This document shows positions 1-7,702 of a stretch of DNA of 8,612 nucleotides, in pieces. This DNA is from Anaerobacillus sp. (GTDB lineage: Bacteria > Bacillota > Bacilli > Bacillales_H > Anaerobacillaceae), in contig SKOL01000298.1 of assembly GCA_007120055.1 (NCBI GenBank), positions 1 through 8,612 on the forward strand, written 5' to 3'. Each line of letters starts with the position of its first letter. The stretch's first letter is position 1. The notes under the pieces were generated by a model. The model ran no database searches. It was given only the letters and a program-made list of their open reading frames with translations, and was not told where the DNA came from. A program made the translations under genes and the position numbers.

Positions 1-908
1 CCAACTATTAATGGAGATAAGATATTACCTTCTATAAATTGAATAGCAAAGTTGACTAATAATCCCATTAAAACTAACTGTACAGACTCTGTAAATCCAA
101 TAATAGCGATTGGGAATGCTCCAAAAACGGGACCGAAGTATGGAATTATATTCATAAGCCCGATAAATATCCCTAAAATAACTGCATAAGGCATGCCAAT
201 TAATAACAAGCCAATTGAAGCGATAATGGCTACAGCTAAGCAAACTAACAGTTGACCTCTAATATAATTACCTAGTGAAATATTAATATTTCTTAGTAAC
301 TGTCTTCCTGACCCTCTCCATTTCCTCGGAGTCAAATACCATGCAGTTTTTTCGAGCAAATTATAATCTTTAAGTAAATAAAATACAAGAAATGGAACAA
401 TGATCGCCAATAAGAAGTAATCAATGAGACCTGGTAAGTGTGATACTGTATCAGCAATACCTTCTGCTGCAACCGCCTCTAAATCAGTTAACCATGCTTC
501 AGCTCGAACTCGAAACCCTTCTGGCATCATCGATGTTTGCTTGTAAAAGTCATTAACTAACTCCCGATAAATGTTAATATAATTTGGAATGTTATCAATT
601 AAATCTTTTATTTCTTCAACAATATATGGCGTACCCTTCATAAATAAATAAACTAAAATTAATGTAAACACAAGATATATTATTGAAATAGAAATAGGTC
701 TTGAAACGCCCATATTTTTCATTTGTTCAACGATCGGATGTAATAAATACGTGATAATTCCAGCTATAATAAAAGGTAAGGCAATCCTCATTACCATCGT
801 TAAAAAAGGTTGCCATATAGGAGCAAGTAATAAAAAAACGTACCCACATAGCAAAATAACTAATATACTTATTAGTCGAACAAGCCATTTTAACGGAGTT
901 CCTTCCAT
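1..908 (-). CDS. yrrI: AI-2E family transporter YrrI (3' end cut by window edge)
   Basis: Reading the minus strand from ATG at 908 gives 302 open codons to the window edge; the C-terminus (roughly 50 residues, judging from family length) is missing. The protein is a polytopic membrane protein of the AI-2E/PerM exporter superfamily. It starts MEGTPLKWLVRL, followed by hydrophobic stretches near residues 8-30, 38-56 and 70-92. A hydrophilic region (about 95-150) comes next, then several helices with the conserved-looking segments FYLLKDY, NYIRGQLLV and IPYFGPVFGAFP. The last of these is typical of the family. A GGAGGTG ribosome-binding site lies 8 nt upstream of the ATG. The gene follows a terminator and so probably has its own promoter. 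In Bacillus, yrrI lies just upstream of alaS, which would be off the left edge. Family assignment is firm; the transported substrate is unknown. Confidence 0.9.
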   Translation of the reverse strand, partial: MEGTPLKWLVRLISILVILLCGYVFLLLAPIWQPFLTMVMRIALPFIIAGIITYLLHPIVEQMKNMGVSRPISISIIYLVFTLILVYLFMKGTPYIVEEIKDLIDNIPNYINIYRELVNDFYKQTSMMPEGFRVRAEAWLTDLEAVAAEGIADTVSHLPGLIDYFLLAIIVPFLVFYLLKDYNLLEKTAWYLTPRKWRGSGRQLLRNINISLGNYIRGQLLVCLAVAIIASIGLLLIGMPYAVILGIFIGLMNIIPYFGPVFGAFPIAIIGFTESVQLVLMGLLVNFAIQFIEGNILSPLIV

Positions 909-937
909 ATACCACACACCTCCAAACTAGGTAAAGT

Positions 938-965
938 AGTATATAGTGTTTAACAAAATTGGTAA
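938..965 (-). promoter_or_regulatory. Candidate sigma-A promoter for yrrI
   Basis: On the minus strand TTACCA (960-965) is followed after 16 nt by TATACT (938-943), giving 4/6 and 5/6 matches to the consensus hexamers. It lies about 30 nt upstream of the yrrI start and downstream of the previous block's terminator, so a promoter is expected here. The region is very AT-rich, so a chance match is possible. Confidence 0.35.
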
Positions 966-1045
966 TTTATGATTTAATTAACAATTAAGAATTTAAAGTT
1001 CATAATAACCATGGACACCTACACAATTTTGTAAAACACATATTT

Positions 1046-1075
1046 AAAAGAACTCCCAGCAAATTGTGCTAGGAG
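1046..1075 (-). terminator. Rho-independent terminator closing the yrrD-yrzR-DUF3918 block
   Basis: On the minus strand a 9-bp stem, CTCCTAGCA / TGCTGGGAG (one G-U pair), encloses a 5-nt CAATT loop and is followed directly by TTCTTTT. It lies 11 nt past the DUF3918 stop codon and before the yrrI promoter region, where an operon end is expected. A T-run also follows on the plus strand, but only after a 7-nt gap, and no plus-strand gene leads into it. Confidence 0.75.
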
Positions 1076-1086
1076 CTCCCAGTTTT

Positions 1087-1272
1087 TTAAGATAGTGTGC
1101 GTCTTACGCGTTTACTTAGTTTCTTCATTGTTCGTTTCGTTGGCATCATTTCAGCCATTTCAACATTTGCCATTGGTTCAATAAAACGCGCTACTTGCTT
1201 TCGTCGTTTTCGGTCTGTTAATGAAAAAGCCGCAGCCCCTAAACCTAATGCGAGTAATGTTGCTCTACGCAT
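1087..1272 (-). CDS. Small DUF3918/YrzQ-like protein
   Basis: This encodes a 61-residue protein of unknown function. The N-terminus, MRRATLLALGLGAAAF, is a short hydrophobic helix (about 4-16). A strongly basic segment (DRKRRK near 20-25) follows, then a methionine-rich middle, and the C-terminus has the basic pattern KRTMKKLSKRVRRTL. This hydrophobic-then-basic layout, and the position between yrzR and yrrI, resemble the Bacillus YrzQ/DUF3918 proteins; that assignment is from memory. An upstream in-frame ATG at 1287 would add five residues. I prefer 1272 because GGTGG lies 8 nt before it and the protein then begins at the family-like MRR. The gene is the last before a terminator. It is possibly membrane-associated or binds nucleic acid, but no function can be assigned. 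Confidence 0.7.
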   Translation of the reverse strand: MRRATLLALGLGAAAFSLTDRKRRKQVARFIEPMANVEMAEMMPTKRTMKKLSKRVRRTLS

Positions 1273-1307
1273 GTTGATCACCACCATCTTTTTAGAGTGT
1301 TATTGCT

Positions 1308-1323
1308 TTTGACTGATGTCAAA
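1308..1323. repeat. Small inverted repeat between yrzR and the DUF3918 gene
   Basis: TTTGAC and GTCAAA form a perfect 6-bp stem around a 4-nt TGAT loop. It is nested inside a wider pair, AGTGTTA (1296-1302) and TAACACT (1336-1342). No T-run follows on either strand, so it is not a normal terminator. It occupies most of the 84-nt spacer. It could be an mRNA structure or an operator, and no function is shown. Confidence 0.4.
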
Positions 1324-1356
1324 CTTTGTAACCTCTAACACTTGATGAACGAAACC

Positions 1357-1548
1357 TTAACTACTTTCAACGCTCATATCTTCATCTTCAAAAAGATCAT
1401 CAAGTGAGCTTAAGCTTCCGTCTTCTTCAACCTGGTGGAGCGAAAAGCGACCATTTGTAATTGATAACTCAATGAAACAATGCCAGCAATAATATTGATT
1501 TGTACCAATTTTTCCGATATCTTTTCCTTTGCAGTTAGGACAGCGCAT
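1357..1548 (-). CDS. yrzR: Small zinc-ribbon protein, YrzR-like
   Basis: This encodes a 63-residue protein of unknown function. The N-terminus, MRCPNCKGKDIGKIG, has Cys3 and Cys6, and Cys21 and Cys24 follow in YYCWHC. The two CxxC pairs 15 residues apart form a typical treble-clef or zinc-ribbon knuckle. The C-terminal third is very acidic (EEDGSLSSLDDLFEDEDMSVE), so the protein has a metal-binding head and an acidic tail. An upstream in-frame ATG at 1599 overlaps the yrrD stop as ATGA. I chose 1548 because AAAGGAGG sits 8 nt before it and the zinc-ribbon residues then begin at once. It lies between yrrD and the DUF3918 gene, as yrzR does in Bacillus. It may bind nucleic acid or a protein partner, but this is not shown. 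Confidence 0.75.
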   Translation of the reverse strand: MRCPNCKGKDIGKIGTNQYYCWHCFIELSITNGRFSLHQVEEDGSLSSLDDLFEDEDMSVESS

Positions 1549-1556
1549 CGCAAGGG

Positions 1557-1564
1557 CCTCCTTT
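1557..1564 (-). promoter_or_regulatory. Strong ribosome-binding site deciding the yrzR start
   Basis: On the minus strand AAAGGAGG ends 8 nt before ATG 1548. The alternative start at 1599 has no comparable site ahead of it. This supports the shorter 63-residue protein over an 80-residue version. Confidence 0.7.
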
Positions 1565-1572
1565 AATACGAT

Positions 1573-1593
1573 GTTCAAAAAGAGTTTTTGAAC
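1573..1593. repeat. Perfect inverted repeat at the yrrD-yrzR junction
   Basis: GTTCAAAAA and TTTTTGAAC form a perfect 9-bp stem around a 3-nt loop, just past the yrrD stop and upstream of the yrzR ribosome-binding site. The stem is AU-rich. On the minus strand it is followed by ATCGTATT rather than a T-run, so it is a poor terminator. It could be an mRNA hairpin that insulates yrzR translation, or a protein-binding palindrome. Confidence 0.55.
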
Positions 1594-1595
1594 GT

Positions 1596-2072
1596 TCATT
1601 CTAAATCAATGACAAGTAATTCATCACCAACAATTAAAGGAGAGCTTGTTTTTAAAACTTGTTTCCCCTCTTTAATATCAGCGATAAAACCGTCTGTCAC
1701 CTCATACCCTACGATGTTGCCCAGATTTTCGTTAAAATATACATCTTCTACCAAGCCCAACTTTTCCCCTTCTGTAGACATTAACGTTTTTCCAGCGATA
1801 TGCTTGGAACCATGATGAAGTGAATGAAACGGAAACTGCTTCTTATCATACGCAGTTAGCTTCTCTACATCATTAATAACAATGGCGTCATGTCCTACTG
1901 CATCAATTTCTTTTAATGGTACAAATAAATGGCGATTTAACCAACCATTTTTATCAACGATTAAGCCTTCGACATTAGTTTCACGAAATAATAAATCAAT
2001 GACTTTGCCGATTTCTTCACCAGTTTTTAGAGAAATAACGGATAGCCCTTGAAGAACGGAAAATGTTCGCAA
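1596..2072 (-). CDS. yrrD: PRC-barrel domain protein YrrD
   Basis: This encodes a 158-residue protein with two tandem PRC-barrel-like halves. The first half (about 1-75) begins MRTFSVLQGLSVISLKTG and has GEEIGKVIDL and NVEGLIVD. The second (about 92-158) has IAGKTLMSTEGEKLGLVEDV, then NIVGYEVTDGF, and ends GDELLVIDLE. PRC-barrels occur in the photosynthetic reaction-centre H subunit and in the RNA-processing protein RimM, but the role of YrrD is not established. The open frame runs upstream to ATG 2147, but that stretch lies in intergenic DNA and gives an unlikely Cys-rich leader. The TTG at 2072 has GGAGG 6 nt before it and a family-like N-terminus, so I chose it. The gene lies downstream of recD2, as in Bacillus subtilis. 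Confidence 0.85.
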   Translation of the reverse strand: MRTFSVLQGLSVISLKTGEEIGKVIDLLFRETNVEGLIVDKNGWLNRHLFVPLKEIDAVGHDAIVINDVEKLTAYDKKQFPFHSLHHGSKHIAGKTLMSTEGEKLGLVEDVYFNENLGNIVGYEVTDGFIADIKEGKQVLKTSSPLIVGDELLVIDLE

Positions 2073-2077
2073 AGTTA

Positions 2078-2087
2078 TCCTCCACCT
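2078..2087 (-). promoter_or_regulatory. Ribosome-binding site setting the TTG start of yrrD
   Basis: On the minus strand AGGTGGAGGA ends next to a short spacer before TTG 2072, with GGAGG 6 nt away. No ATG in frame is equally well placed, so the TTG start rests on this site. Confidence 0.65.
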
Positions 2088-2096
2088 TTCCGAACA

Positions 2097-2123
2097 TTTA
2101 TAGCATTTGTGAAAGCCGAACAA
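2097..2123 (-). promoter_or_regulatory. Candidate extended -10 promoter for yrrD
   Basis: On the minus strand TGCTATAAA gives a TATAAA -10 (2097-2102) with an extended TG. A weak TTGTTC -35-like hexamer lies 15 nt upstream. The inferred start near 2090 would leave a short leader before the yrrD ribosome-binding site. A promoter here would separate yrrD-yrzR-DUF3918 from recD2. Short spacing and AT richness keep confidence low. Confidence 0.3.
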
Positions 2124-2149
2124 AACATGCTGGGGAACTGTTACCATTC

Positions 2150-2269
2150 CAATTTAGAATTTACAATGTACAATTTAAAATTGCTGTATGTAACGCTCCG
2201 TAGCTTTACCTTCCATTCCAAACAATTTTACATTTTACATTTTACATTTTACATTTTACATTCTAAATT
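2150..2269. repeat. Intergenic dispersed repeat, copy A (MITE-like, with terminal inverted repeats)
   Basis: This is a 120-bp AT-rich element bounded by AATTTAGAAT (2151-2160) and its exact inverse ATTCTAAATT (2260-2269). Shorter inner arms, AAAATTG (2177-2183) and CAATTTT (2223-2229), also pair. The middle carries a GC-richer core, GCTCCGTAGCTTTACCTTC (2195-2213). The core recurs near 7656 and 7721, and the left arm (2150-2175) matches 7616-7641 at 23 of 26 positions. It has no coding capacity. It fills most of the recD2-yrrD spacer and reaches into the recD2 3' end. It resembles a miniature mobile or BOX-like element, but mobility is an inference. Confidence 0.65.
2226..2260. repeat. Heptanucleotide tandem repeat, five TTTTACA units
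   Basis: Five perfect consecutive copies of TTTTACA (TGTAAAA on the minus strand) form the right arm of repeat copy A. Diverged heptads continue to about 2274. The recD2 stop codon (2249-2251) lies inside the tract. Such short tandem tracts can change copy number by slippage. Confidence 0.9.
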
Positions 2270-4522
2270 CAAAACTAACTTCTCCTTCAAAAGTGTGTTA
2301 CGTTTCATTTCATTTTGTTGTTGAATAGCAGTTTGGAATGACTGTACTTCTCCACATAAAATTAAGTAGTCTTTTGCGCGTGTAATGCCGGTGTAGACGA
2401 GATTACGCCTAAGCATTCGGTGATAGCCTCTAACGATCGGCATAATCACAATCGGAAACTCACTTCCTTGCGATTTATGAACACTACAACAATAAGCTAA
2501 TGTGATTTGATTTAAATCTTGCTTCGTGTATTCAACTTCAATCCCATCAAAAGAAATAATAATTTGATCTTGTTTTTCAACATTTTCTTTTGCATATATA
2601 ATTGCGACGATTTCACCTCTATCGCCATTAAATACATTTTCTTCCGAGTTGTTGACAAGCTGTAAAACAACATCACCAACACGGTAAGCAACTTCGCCGA
2701 AAATTATCTCCCGTTGTTTTTCTTTCTTCGGATTAAAGATCGCTTGCAGGTTTTTATTTAAAGCTTCAATCCCTACATTCCCACGGTACATAGGAGCTAA
2801 AACTTGAATTTCTTTTGCGGTATACCCCTTTTTTATCGCATTCGTACAAATTTGCTCAAGGACCGATATGACTTGATCTTGACTACAAGGTAAAAAGCGA
2901 CGATCTACTTTTGCCTCTAATATGTCCCCAGGTAATTGACCAGCCTTCATATGATGCGCAAGCTGAATGATTGAAGATTCTTTCGATTGGCGATAGATAT
3001 CGACTAAATTGACGGTTGGAATCACTTTAGAATGGAGCAATTCACTTAACACTTGGCCCGGACCAACTGACGGTAATTGATCTTCATCACCAACTAATAT
3101 TACTTGCATATCCGTAGCTAATGATTTAAAAAGTTGATTGGCAAGCCAAATATCAACCATCGAAACTTCATCCACGATAAGTAATTTTCCTTCAATCGGA
3201 TTGTCTTCATCTTTTTCAAAGCCAGAATGGCCACCTTTCCATCCTAAAAGTCGGTGGATCGTTTCAGCCGGTAGACCAGTAGCTTCAGACATCCGTTTCG
3301 CAGCGCGACCTGTTGGTGCAACTAGTACTACAGGAAAAGGATTTTTTGTACTGTAATCTTTTTTATTTAAAGACAGACCGTGTAACTTTGCATATGACTC
3401 AACAATTCCTTTAATAACGGTCGTCTTACCAGTACCTGGACCTCCGGTTAAGATCATGAGCGATGATTGTAAGGCCGTTTTTATTGCTTCCTTTTGCGAC
3501 GGAGCATATTCAATCTTTAAAGCTTCTTCTGTTTCACCAATCGCTTTTAAAAACTCTGCTTCAGGAAACTCTTCGATATGATCTTTATTTTTCAAAAGCC
3601 TAGTAACATTCGTAACAAGTCCTTTTTCAGCAAAGAAAAGTGTTGGTAAGTAAATATTTTCACCTTCAACGATCAGTTGCCCTTCTTCTTCTAAATAAAT
3701 AAGTTGACTCTCAACTTCTTGGACTGAAATATGATAACTGTTGTCACTAAGCAATCTCACACAATCTGAAATAAGGTATTCTCTTTCAACAAATACATGC
3801 CCTTCTTGAAGTGAGAGCTCTTGAACTAAGTGGAGGCAACCTGCATGAATTCGTTCCGGTTGATCTTTCGTAAACCCGATTTCTTGTCCTAAGGCATCCG
3901 CTTTTTGAAATCCGATCCCCTCTACATCTTGAATTAATTGATATGGGTTATTTTTTAACACTTGCAACGTTTCATCTTTATATACTTGATAAATCTTCAT
4001 TGCAAGCTGTGCTCCAAAACCATATTTATAAAGTTCGATTAACACTTGTTCAATGCCCTGATTTTCGATCACTTGCTCATAAACCAAATTAATTTTATCT
4101 TTTTTAAGCGATGGTATCTTTTTAAGGTTGTCTTTATCTTCAATAATTTTTGAAAGTGCATTTTCCCCAAGCTTGTTGACAATTGCTTCAGCCGTTTTTC
4201 GACCAATCCCTTTAAAACGATCGCTACTTAAATAACGGATAATGCCTTCACTCGTTTTCGGCATTTCTTTTTCAAAATGACTTACTTGAAATTGCTCACC
4301 GAACTTCGGGTGATCGACCAACTTCCCATAAAACGTATAAAGATGTTCTTCATCTAGTTTTGGTAGCGTACCGACAATAGCAATTACTTTGTCGGATAAG
4401 TCGACATCCGTCTCTTGTACTTTAATTCGAGCCACCGTATAAAAATTATCTTCATTTGTATAAATAACGTTAATTAACTCTCCCTTTATAAAAGGATGAT
4501 CTTTTGTATCTTCAAGTATCAT
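2249..4522 (-). CDS. recD2: RecD2-type ATP-dependent DNA helicase (YrrC)
   Basis: This encodes a 757-residue superfamily 1B helicase, moving 5' to 3' on DNA. The family acts without RecBC; in B. subtilis RecD2 supports fork progression and repair. The N-terminal part has helix-hairpin-helix signatures, FKGIGRKTAEAI (103-114) and EGIGFQKADALG (201-212). The helicase core has APSQKEAI (340-347), Walker A GGPGTGKTT (360-368), APTGRAAKR (402-410), Walker B DEVSMVD (451-457), GDEDQLPSVGPGQV (478-491), VHKSQGSEF (691-699) and VYTGITRAK (709-717). All the motifs I looked for are present, so it should be active. ATG 4522 follows GAAGG at 8 nt and lies 22 nt past the yrrB stop, which suggests co-transcription. 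The last six residues, NLECKM, and the stop are encoded by repeat DNA, so the native C-terminus may have been replaced. Confidence 0.95.
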   Translation of the reverse strand: MILEDTKDHPFIKGELINVIYTNEDNFYTVARIKVQETDVDLSDKVIAIVGTLPKLDEEHLYTFYGKLVDHPKFGEQFQVSHFEKEMPKTSEGIIRYLSSDRFKGIGRKTAEAIVNKLGENALSKIIEDKDNLKKIPSLKKDKINLVYEQVIENQGIEQVLIELYKYGFGAQLAMKIYQVYKDETLQVLKNNPYQLIQDVEGIGFQKADALGQEIGFTKDQPERIHAGCLHLVQELSLQEGHVFVEREYLISDCVRLLSDNSYHISVQEVESQLIYLEEEGQLIVEGENIYLPTLFFAEKGLVTNVTRLLKNKDHIEEFPEAEFLKAIGETEEALKIEYAPSQKEAIKTALQSSLMILTGGPGTGKTTVIKGIVESYAKLHGLSLNKKDYSTKNPFPVVLVAPTGRAAKRMSEATGLPAETIHRLLGWKGGHSGFEKDEDNPIEGKLLIVDEVSMVDIWLANQLFKSLATDMQVILVGDEDQLPSVGPGQVLSELLHSKVIPTVNLVDIYRQSKESSIIQLAHHMKAGQLPGDILEAKVDRRFLPCSQDQVISVLEQICTNAIKKGYTAKEIQVLAPMYRGNVGIEALNKNLQAIFNPKKEKQREIIFGEVAYRVGDVVLQLVNNSEENVFNGDRGEIVAIIYAKENVEKQDQIIISFDGIEVEYTKQDLNQITLAYCCSVHKSQGSEFPIVIMPIVRGYHRMLRRNLVYTGITRAKDYLILCGEVQSFQTAIQQQNEMKRNTLLKEKLVLNLECKM

Positions 4523-4544
4523 CTTAACAACCTTCTCTCGAGTA

Positions 4545-5210
4545 TTATTCTTCTCGGAGTAATGTTTCTAGCTGCTTTTTCCCATTTCCAGCAAGTAAGT
4601 GATCTGGTTGAATTTTTATAGCTTTATCAAACATACTAATCGCTTTTGCAGCATCTTCTTTAAAAGCAAAAGCAACACCTAAGTTGTAATAAGCATCAGC
4701 ATGATTTTCATTTTTTTGAACGACATTTTCAAAAACAGAAACAGCTTCATCGACTTGCTCTAATTGCGCTAACGTTAGTCCATATTGAAACAATGCATCC
4801 ACATCTTCAGGATTTTTTTCTGTGGCGGTTTTTAAGTTCGCTAATGCATAAGGTAATATCCCTAAATTGTAATAGCATAAACCGAGCATGAAATAGGCGT
4901 CAGCTTCAACTAGCCCATTTTCTACTGCTTTTTTAAAGCTATCAATGGCTTCTTCATATTTTTCTAGCTCAAAATACGTATTACCTGCGCCATAATAGGC
5001 AGTAGCTAACGAACCATCGATTTCAGTTGCTTTATTGTAAAAAACAATCGCCTTTTCTTTTTCACCAACGATTGATACGAGATGCCCGAAATTAACATAC
5101 GCTAGGGCATCGTTCGGATTTTCTTCAATCGCTTCATTTAACAATTTAGCAGCTTCCTCAAGTTTTCCTTCTTGAATTAGACGAGCCGCCTCTACATGTT
5201 TATTTTCCAT
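4545..5210 (-). CDS. yrrB: TPR-repeat protein YrrB
   Basis: This encodes a 221-residue soluble protein made almost entirely of tetratricopeptide repeats. Clear 34-residue units begin near residues 35, 69, 103, 137 and 171, each with the A-x-x-Y...G...A...Y/F...A pattern, for example ADAYYNLGVAFAFKEDAAKA. A partial unit at 5-34 (AARLIQEGKLEEAAKLLNEA) precedes them and a short capping helix ends the protein. No signal peptide or membrane segment is visible. TPR solenoids are protein-binding scaffolds; the partner is unknown, although constant placement beside recD2 and mnmA in Bacilli hints at a link to one of them. ATG 5210 follows AGGAG at 8 nt. A terminator lies just upstream with no room for a promoter after it. 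Confidence 0.9.
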   Translation of the reverse strand: MENKHVEAARLIQEGKLEEAAKLLNEAIEENPNDALAYVNFGHLVSIVGEKEKAIVFYNKATEIDGSLATAYYGAGNTYFELEKYEEAIDSFKKAVENGLVEADAYFMLGLCYYNLGILPYALANLKTATEKNPEDVDALFQYGLTLAQLEQVDEAVSVFENVVQKNENHADAYYNLGVAFAFKEDAAKAISMFDKAIKIQPDHLLAGNGKKQLETLLREE

Positions 5211-5242
5211 TTATCATTCTCCTTCCAACTACCAACTACTAC

Positions 5243-5278
5243 AAAAAAAGACTGCCCCGCTTTCGAGGGGGATCAGTC
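5243..5278 (-). terminator. Strong Rho-independent terminator after mnmA
   Basis: On the minus strand GACTG and CAGTC pair around an inner CCCC/GGGG stem with a small bulge and a short loop, followed directly by seven Ts (5243-5249). It starts 32 nt past the mnmA stop. It should end most cymR-iscS-mnmA transcripts and is only 32 nt from the yrrB start codon. Confidence 0.9.
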
Positions 5279-5310
5279 CATTTTTAATCGTCATCGTTCT
5301 CAATGACAAG

Positions 5311-6438
<1,128 letters not shown>

Positions 6439-7584
6439 TTAATTACTTTTAATTCGCTTGACAACCTTCGCCGTTTCAAGCGCCACTCGCTCAATGTCAT
6501 CTAACGTATTACCTAACCCAAAACTAAAACGAATCGAGGACATCACCCTGTCTTTATCTTTTGGAAACATTGCTACTAACACGTGAGAAGGTTCAATGCT
6601 TCCCGCCGTACAAGCAGACCCGCTTGAGGCTGCAACTCCTACTAAGTCTAAGTTTACGAGCAGAGATTCAACACTTACACCAGGAAAACTCACATTTAAA
6701 ATATGTGGTAAAAAACTTGAAGCGCTACCGTTGATTTTAAATTCGACTTCTTGTTCCTTAAATACGGCAATCATTTTATCACGAAAAGATAAATATTGCT
6801 TTCTTTTTACCTCTCTCTCGTTTAAAGCAATTTCGACAGCGTGTTTTAAGCCAACAATTCCTGCGACATTCTCTGTGCCGGCTCTTCTTTTTCTTTCTTG
6901 TTCTCCTCCGTGTAAATGTGGCTGCAAGTATCTTTCATTTTTGGCATAAAGAAAACCAGTTCCTTTTGGTCCATTTACTTTATGAGCTGAGACACTTAAA
7001 AAATCGATATGCATTTGTTTAACATCGATTTCTTCAATTCCGTAAGCTTGAACTGCATCTGTATGGAAAGCGATATTTTTTTCATTTAACAACTCGCCAA
7101 TTTGCATGATCGGTTGAATTGTTCCTACTTCGTTATTACCAAACATAATTGAAACTAAAATCGTCTCTTCTTTAATAGAATCTTCTAGATCTTTTATTGA
7201 AATTAATCCATTTTCATCGACGGGTAAATAGGTAATTTCAAAGTCATTCTTCTCTAAATGATGACACGTATGTAATAAGGCGTGATGTTCAATAGAAGTT
7301 GTAATAACGTGGTTTCCTTTATTTTGATTGGCCATTACATAGCCTAAAACAGCTAAATTATCGGCTTCTGTCCCGCCACTCGTAAAAATAATTTCTTTTT
7401 CAGTTGCATTAATCGTACCAGCTAAAAAAGCCCTAGCTTCATCTACAGCTTGTCTCGATTTTCGACCAAACTGATGGATACTCGATGGATTTCCGAAATT
7501 TTCATAAAAGTAAGGAATCATCGCATCGACAACTGCCGGATGTGTCGGAGACGTAGCGGCATGATCTACATATATCGGTTTCAT
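6439..7584 (-). CDS. iscS: Cysteine desulfurase, IscS/NifS class (YrvO-type)
   Basis: This encodes a 381-residue PLP enzyme that converts cysteine to alanine and holds the sulfur as a persulfide for transfer. The N-terminus is MKPIYVDHAATSP. Other motifs are TSGGTEADNLA (68-78), the PLP-stacking His100 in IEHHALL, the NNEVGTIQP segment (150-158), and the Schiff-base lysine Lys202 in SVSAHKVNGPKGTG. The catalytic Cys325 is in SSGSACTAGSIEPS, a class I type loop. Everything needed for activity is present. GTG at 7599 would add five residues, but GAAGG abuts it with no spacing, and the family usually begins just before the IYxDHAAT motif, so I chose ATG 7584. The 18-nt gap to mnmA suggests it is the sulfur donor for tRNA thiolation rather than the general Fe-S enzyme SufS. 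Confidence 0.95.
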   Translation of the reverse strand: MKPIYVDHAATSPTHPAVVDAMIPYFYENFGNPSSIHQFGRKSRQAVDEARAFLAGTINATEKEIIFTSGGTEADNLAVLGYVMANQNKGNHVITTSIEHHALLHTCHHLEKNDFEITYLPVDENGLISIKDLEDSIKEETILVSIMFGNNEVGTIQPIMQIGELLNEKNIAFHTDAVQAYGIEEIDVKQMHIDFLSVSAHKVNGPKGTGFLYAKNERYLQPHLHGGEQERKRRAGTENVAGIVGLKHAVEIALNEREVKRKQYLSFRDKMIAVFKEQEVEFKINGSASSFLPHILNVSFPGVSVESLLVNLDLVGVAASSGSACTAGSIEPSHVLVAMFPKDKDRVMSSIRFSFGLGNTLDDIERVALETAKVVKRIKSN

Positions 7585-7615
7585 TATCTTTCCAGTCACC
7601 TTCTTAGTTAATTAA

Positions 7616-7702
7616 CAATTTATAATGTAAAATGTACAATTGGCTGTTTTGTAATGCTTCGAAGCTTTTCCCTCAAAATTTTTAATTTTTAATTTTGAAT
7701 TT
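7616..7702. repeat. Intergenic dispersed repeat, copy B
   Basis: This AT-rich segment fills much of the iscS-cymR spacer. Positions 7616-7641 match copy A (2150-2175) at 23 of 26 positions. The core GCTTCGAAGCTTTTCCCTC (7656-7674), which contains a perfect GCTTCGAAGC palindrome, matches copy A at 15 of 19. After the core comes another A/T tract with 7-bp period (AAATTAA units on the minus strand). That tract is flanked by CTCAAAATT (7672-7680) and AATTTTGAG (7698-7706). Orientation is the same as copy A. It is non-coding. Confidence 0.6.

Noticed and set aside
25..243. Minus-strand frame of 72 codons near the left edge
   Set aside because: It is a shadow of yrrI, whose true frame is open through this region to the window edge.
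727..915. Minus-strand frame of 62 codons near the yrrI start
   Set aside because: The neighbouring frame gives a full AI-2E transporter N-terminus from ATG 908 with a good ribosome-binding site and continues for 302 codons.
1575..1595. Inverted repeat after yrrD as an intrinsic terminator
   Set aside because: The stem is AU-rich and no T-run follows on the transcribed strand.
2049..2324. Plus-strand open frame of 91 codons across the recD2-yrrD spacer
   Set aside because: It is rich in F, Y, H and L from reading the AT-rich repeat and has no ribosome-binding site or family resemblance; the minus-strand genes explain both ends.
6596..6949. Plus-strand frame of 117 codons
   Set aside because: It is antisense to iscS, with no ribosome-binding site and no recognisable protein.
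7618..7642. Possible promoter for iscS (TATAAA with an upstream TTGTAC on the minus strand)
   Set aside because: The hexamers are only about 9 nt apart and lie in the conserved arm of the dispersed repeat, so the match is most likely a by-product of the repeat.
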